From NCBI RefSeq assembly GCF_007565055.1, contig NC_044562.1:51842250-51906249 (forward strand): 64,000 nucleotides of DNA, given 5' to 3'. The translations under genes and the position numbers were made by a program. The stretch's first letter is position 1, and every line of letters begins with the position of its first letter. Below the pieces are notes generated by a model, which made no database searches, was not told the DNA's origin, and worked only from the letters and a program-made list of their open reading frames with translations. This DNA is from Rhinopithecus roxellana. Lineage: Eukaryota; Chordata; Mammalia; Primates; Cercopithecidae. Positions 58,916-64,000 of this stretch are shown piece by piece.

Positions 58916-61270
58916 CACATTCATGAAGAAAGAGAAAACCAATCACAATCATATCAGAGTAATCATATAATTTGACCATCTACATTCCCATCCTGACCAC
59001 TTCTAGATCCTAAGTGCCTAGAGCTCATTACTACTTCTCCATGCCCATCACTGCTTTGGCTCGAATACAACCATCACATCTGCCATCGCTAGTAATCTTG
59101 ACTACGAAGTCAAAGGTTTTCTCCCAGACACCCTACAGTATGCCCTGTGTCTGACTTCTCATTTCTAGGATACTCGTGCATTTTTTAGTGCTCTTCAGCA
59201 TAGTAACTTGTCATGGCCCAGCTGAGGTTCATTCAGTGATATTTATAGCTTTATTCAATAACTATTAGTCTGATTACCTTGTGAACTGGATTCTATTAGG
59301 CACTTCCCATGCCTCATAATTATCCTAAAGATACTAATCCTTATAATTATCTAATTATAACTATCCTAGAGATGAAGAAATAATTTTCCCAATTAAAAAT
59401 TCTACAAATGTTTATTGAAAACAGACAGTTAAGGAAAAAAAAATAAGATTACTTGCAACATAAATTTCAAAGTTTTACAAAATACCTCTTTCAAAAGATC
59501 CCATTTAAGATAAACTTTAAATTGTTTTTATTTGTTATAAAATTAACACATATACCATTCTTCTCAAAATGAACAAGAAAATGTATCACATTGCCGTGAG
59601 TGGGCGAAGAGCATGATCTATTCTACCTGTACAGAAGAGACCGAAAGCTAGGAACATTAAAGAGGAGCTGGGTCTTCTAAGATGACTTGGTGTTTAAGAG
59701 GAGAATCAGGGAGAAAATAGGTAAATGTAGAGAGGTGTGATAGAGTAAGGGACCATAGTAAACATTAAGGAAAGGGTAGAGAAAAGAATATTAAAAGAAA
59801 ATATGATTTTGATAGATCTTCTCTGCCATGCTTAGAAGGGTATCATAAGGATGGTGGTCCAGAATTTCCAGCTTTGCCTGTGAATTGCTACCAAGTAAGG
59901 GGCTCATGCAAGTCCCTGGACCATCAAGGATGGAATAGAACAATAGAAAAGATCTTCATCCTCACTGAAACCTCTCCTACAGCTTTAGACTAAGCAAGAT
60001 GATCCTGAAAAATACCCACTTTTGGAAAGAAAAATATTTCATAAATACATGCACATCTTTATTTTAGATGGAATACTGAAGTGAGGACAATCCTGTTAAC
60101 ATTTTATGCTTAAATTATTTTATGTTGTATTACTATACATTTTGTTCCAGTTTACCTTTACAGAATGATGCATTTTTATTTCCTCCATTTACAGGAATAT
60201 TTAGTCATTCAAAAACCTTGCCTTTGAGTACTGCTTTATTCCTGTTTGTGCTGTTAAAGTTCAGCCAGATGGAACTTGTCCAAGCCCTTATTTCTATCAG
60301 ACGTTTGAACAGCTGGGATTCTGTAGTTTCTAAGTTTGAAGAAAAAAGATCTGCAGAGATCCTGTCAGCAAGGGCCATGTGCTTTCATGATCTCTCCTAG
60401 AGGCTTGATATTCACACGGTTTCATTTGAAAGAAACTAACATTTGTAATTTATGCCAGGATGGAAAAGAGAGTGAGAAGGAATTGCATCTAATATCTGGC
60501 TTTTAACATTGCAGGACTTTTGTGATTGCTTTGCTAAATCCATTTTACAACATTGTAATTATGTTGTTATTCTATCTTGTGAAGTATTTGGCATGAAGCA
60601 TAGACTTAAGTAGTTCTAGGGTGGAATTTTTTTACACTGCTAAAAAAACGGAAGTTGTTATTTTAAATTGTGAAAGTAGGTATCAGTGGGATTTACACAA
60701 AACTATTTCATCCTTATTCTCATTTTTCAATTGCTTAACATAATCTTCATGAAAACTAACTTTAAAAGTTTTGTCAAAAATAAAATTCAACTTCTTTCAT
60801 GTTGCCCTTGGGGACATGCTGAGAGTCCGAGCAAATGCTATGTTTAGATTAGGACTATCTAGTTTTGATACAGATAAAGCTATGTTAAAATAAGAATGAC
60901 CTTTAAAAATCCAAAAATACTGAATAATACAAAGATTTTGTAGTAAAACACTGTAATAACAAAACAGCAGGATTTTCATGGTAATGTAGTTCTGACTGGA
61001 AGTAAAGTCAGAAGATTTGAGATTGACAGCTGTTGAACAATACAGTGCGTAACATGAGTCACATGTGGTAGCATTTCATTTGGATAGTTCATTAGTTGCA
61101 TATTGAACCTCAATTGCATAGTGTTAAACTTTAAGACAGTAACATGCAAATGGGCCAAAGTATAACTTACAGAGTTCCTTCAATAATTATTTTTATCACA
61201 GCTAATACTTGGAAAATTACTATGGTCATGACAAGAATATTAGAATAGAAAGGGACTCCTAGAAATCACT
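58546..61270. other. Spacer with a long poly(A) run
   Basis: A run of about 33 A lies at 58880-58912; I see no retroposed body in front of it. The 92-codon frame at 60122-60400 has no family resemblance. The stretch near 59280-59400 could be a decayed MIR. Confidence 0.5.
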
Positions 61271-61274
61271 TGGT

Positions 61275-61965
61275 CACAATTTTTAATTAATTGAGATGTA
61301 ATTTACATACAATACAACACAGGTCTTAAGTACTTAGTTCAATAAAATGTGACAGTTGTTGACACAGTATGCAAACACATCACCAACTGAAACACTTAAC
61401 ATTTTTATCTTTCCAAAAAGTTTGTTCATGACCAAGTCAATATTGACACCCCGCCTTCACCCAGAAGCAATCTTATTCTAATTTCTATTACAGTATCTTA
61501 GTTTTACCTGCTGTAGAACTTCAAAACAATGAAATGACTCATTATACACACTTTTGTGTTGGGCTTGTTTAGCTCAATATAATATTTTTGAGATCATTCA
61601 TGTTGTTTTGTTATCAGTATTTGATTCTTTTTAAAAAATGTCTGAATTGCATTTTGCTGTATGAATACAAAACAATTTGTTCATCACATTTCCATTTGTG
61701 GACATGTGGTTTATTTCCATGTTGGAACCGTTATGAATGAAGCTACTATGAGCATATTTGTATGAGTCTTTTTGTGGACACATATTTTCATTTCTCTTGA
61801 GTACATACCAAGGAGTGGAACTGCTGGGTCATAAAGAGATTGTATAATTAGCTTTATGAAAAACTGCCAAACTAACTTCCAAAATGGTAATACAATTTTT
61901 CACTTCCACTAGTAATTTAGGAAAGTTCTACCTGCTTCATTTTCTTGTCAACACTTGACAATGTC
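61275..61965 (-). mobile_element. L1M (L1ME/MD-like) 3' end
   Basis: Antisense landmarks: gagatgtaatttacatacaa, caaacacatcaccaactgaa, cattttgctgtatgaataca, gtggacacatattttcattt, accaaggagtggaactgctg, and cttccaaaatgg. Confidence 0.85.
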
Positions 61966-62372
61966 TGTATTAATCTGTTCTTGTGTCACTATCAAGAAAT
62001 ACCTGAGACTGGGTAATTTATAGGAAAAGAGATTTAATTGGTTCATGGTTCTGCAGGCTGTACAGGAAGCGTAGCTCTGATCTCTGCTTCTGAGGAGGCC
62101 TCAGGAATCTTTGACTCATGTCAGAAGGTAAAGCAGGAGCAGGCATATTATATGGTGAGAACAGGAGCAAGAGAAAGAGAAAGGGTCAGGGGGTGTAGGT
62201 GCTGCACACTTCTAAGCCACCAAATCTCATGAGAACTCACTATCACCAAGACAACATCAAGCCATGAGGGATTCACCCTCATGGAGCAAATACTTCCCAC
62301 TAGGTCCCACTTCCAGCATTGGTGATTACAATTCAACATGAGATTTGGGCAGGAACAAATATCCAAAGTATG
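61966..62372 (-). mobile_element. MST-type MaLR LTR, solo, next to THE1
   Basis: Starts tgtattaatctgttcttgtg. It contains gagactgggtaatttatagg, ggttctgcaggctgtacagg, agccatgagggattcaccct and aacatgagatttgggcagg. The L1M stops exactly at its start. The bases before it (atgtc) and after it (atgtt) may be remains of a 5-bp target duplication. Confidence 0.85.
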
Positions 62373-62421
62373 TTAATATCATTTTCATAATTTTTTTTAT
62401 CCAATCAAGTGGGTTAAAAGT

Positions 62422-64000
62422 TGATATGGTTTGGCTCTGTGTCCCCACCCAAATCTCATCTCGAATTGTACTCCCATAATTCCCATGTGTTGTGAGAGGG
62501 ACCCAGTGGAAGATAATTTGAATCATGGAGGCAGTTTCCCCTATACTATTCTCGTGGCAGTGAATAAGTCTCATGAGATCTGATGGTTTTAACAGGTGTT
62601 TCTGCTTTTGAATCCTCCTCATTCTCTCTTTGCCTGCTGCCATCCATATAAGATGTGACTTGCTCCTCCTTACCTTCTGCCATGATTGTGAGGCTTCCCC
62701 AACCACGTGGAACTGTAAGTCCAGTTAAACCTCTTTCTTTTGTAAATTGCCCAGTCTTGGGTATGTCTTTATTGGCAATGTGAAAATGAACTAATAAAGT
62801 AAATTGGTACCAGTAGAGTTGGGAGTTGCTGAAAAGATACCTGAAAATGTGGAAGTGACTTTGAAACTGGGTAACAGGCAGAGGTTGGAACAGTTTGGAG
62901 GGCTCAGAAGAAGATAAGAAAATGTGGGAAAGTTTGGAACTCCCCAGAGACTTGTTAAATGGCTTTGACCAAAATGCTGATAATAATATGGACAATGAAA
63001 TCCAGGCTCAGGTGGTCTCAGATGCTGAGATGAGGAACTTGTTGGGAACTGGAGCAAACATGACCCTTTTTATGTGTTAGCAAAGAGACTGGCAGCATTT
63101 TGCCCCTTCCCTAAAGTTTTTTGGAACTTTGTACTTGAAAGAGATGATGTAGGGCATCCAGCGGAAGAAATTTCTGAGCAGCAAAGCATTCAAGAGGTGA
63201 CTTGGATGCTGTTAAAGACATTCAATTTTAAAAGGGAAGAAGAGTATAAAAGTTCAGAAAATTTGCAGCCTGACAATGCAATAGTAAAGAAAATTCCATT
63301 TTCCGAGGAGAAATTCAAGCCAGCTGCAGATATTTGTTTAAGTAACAAGGAGCCAAATGTTAAACCCCAAGACAATGGGGAAAATGTCTTCAGGGCATGT
63401 CAGAGACCTTTGTGGCAGCCTCTCCCATCACAGACCTGTAGGTCTCGTAGGAAAAAATGGTTTCATGGGCAGGGCCCAGGGTCCCCATGCTGCTTGCAGC
63501 CTAGGGACTTGGTGCATTTTGTCCCAGTCACTCCAGCTTTGGCTGAGAGAGGCAAACATGGAGCTTGAACCATGGCCTCACTGGGTGTGAGCCCCAAGAC
63601 TTGGCAGCCTCCACATGGTGTTGAGCCTGAAGGTTCACGGAAGTCAAGAATTGAGGTTTGGGAACCTCCACCTAGATTTCAGAAGATGTATGGAAATGCC
63701 TGGGTGCCCAGGCAGAAGTTTGCTGCAGGATGGGGCTCTCATGGAGAACCTCTGCTAAGGCAGTGTGGAAGGGAAATGTGGGGTTGGAGCCCCCACACAG
63801 AATCCCTACTGGGGTACCACCTAGTGGGGCTGTGAGAAGAGGGCCACCATCCTCCAGACCCCAGAATGCACCTACAGCTTGCACTTTGTGCCTGGAAAAG
63901 CCACAGACACTCAATGCCAGCCCGTGAAAGCAGCTGGGAGGGAGACAGTACCCTGCAAAACGACAGGGATGGAGCTGCCCAAGGCCATGAAAGCCTACAT
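62422..64000 (+). mobile_element. Second THE1 provirus, cut by the window end
   Basis: The LTR (62422-62798) starts tgatatggtttggctctgtg and ends aatgaactaataaa. The internal region starts gtaaattggtaccagtagag and runs to the last base. It is collinear with the THE1 at 50026-51647. The longest open piece is 164 codons (63074-63568). The 3' LTR, if present, lies outside. Confidence 0.93.

Larger units (their letters stand above)
11125..64000 (+). other. PDE1A: First intron of PDE1A (partial; runs off the window)
   Basis: This interval starts at the donor of the PDE1A first exon. No sequence resembling the expected second exon (LRCLVKQLERGDVN...) was found downstream. The whole remainder is therefore read as intron for this transcript and consists of spacer and transposon relics. 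Alternative first exons of other PDE1A isoforms could lie inside, but I did not recognise one. Confidence 0.75.

Noticed and set aside
1..64000. tRNA, rRNA, snRNA genes, CRISPR arrays or microbial operons
   Set aside because: No cloverleaf with intact A and B boxes outside MIR/Alu relics, no regularly spaced direct repeats, and no operon-like gene spacing were seen.

Overview
The window reads as nuclear DNA of a higher primate, most likely human. It carries Alu copies, young primate LINE-1 (L1PA-type), THE1/MST (MaLR) and HERV-L retroviral relics, older MIR/L2/MER5/Tigger/MLT1 repeats and AT-rich spacer. I see no bacterial, viral-episome or CRISPR content. Nearly all longer open frames are repeat remnants or chance.

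The only cellular coding sequence I can defend is one short first coding exon on the + strand, at 11072-11124. It begins with ATG directly after an in-frame stop, encodes MDDHVTIRKKHLQRPIF plus two bases of the next codon, and ends at a textbook splice donor (AG|gtaagt). I recognise this as the alternative N-terminus of PDE1A, the calmodulin-dependent cyclic-nucleotide phosphodiesterase 1A (the 59-kDa-type isoform). The repeat-free block at about 10300-11071 is then its 5' UTR and probable promoter. Everything from 11125 to the window end is the first intron of that transcript; I found no second exon. Sequence before about 10300 is upstream flank, or intron of longer PDE1A transcripts.

Layout. 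1-10300: AT-rich spacer with MIRs, one Alu, a MaLR LTR and L2/L3 relics. 10300-11130: promoter, 5' UTR and exon. 11131-24200: mostly unique intron with a full Alu, a free Alu right monomer and a hAT MITE. 24240-28750: ancient L2, MIR and L1M pieces, including an L1M split by MER5A that is itself split by an Alu. 29120-32420: a MIR split by a 5'-truncated L1PA with a 740-codon open frame and what looks like a 3' transduction ending in a second poly(A). 33000-45320: Alu, L1MA, two Tigger copies, an L1 fragment with neither end, a reverse-strand L1, an old L1M and a tiny L1 tail in a MIR. 47286-54046: a reverse-strand HERV-L provirus that lost most of both LTRs and is split by a complete THE1 provirus with a perfect 5-bp target duplication. 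54048-54457: an Alu stub followed by a long pyrimidine microsatellite. 54460-64000: old L1, L2, MLT1, an Alu, L1M, an MST LTR and a second THE1 running off the window end.

I did not find a new biological system. The notable observations concern insertion history: nested insertions with readable junctions, the candidate transduction, inverted L1 arms and truncated proviruses. Repeat family names come from memory of consensus sequences, so subfamily labels are provisional.
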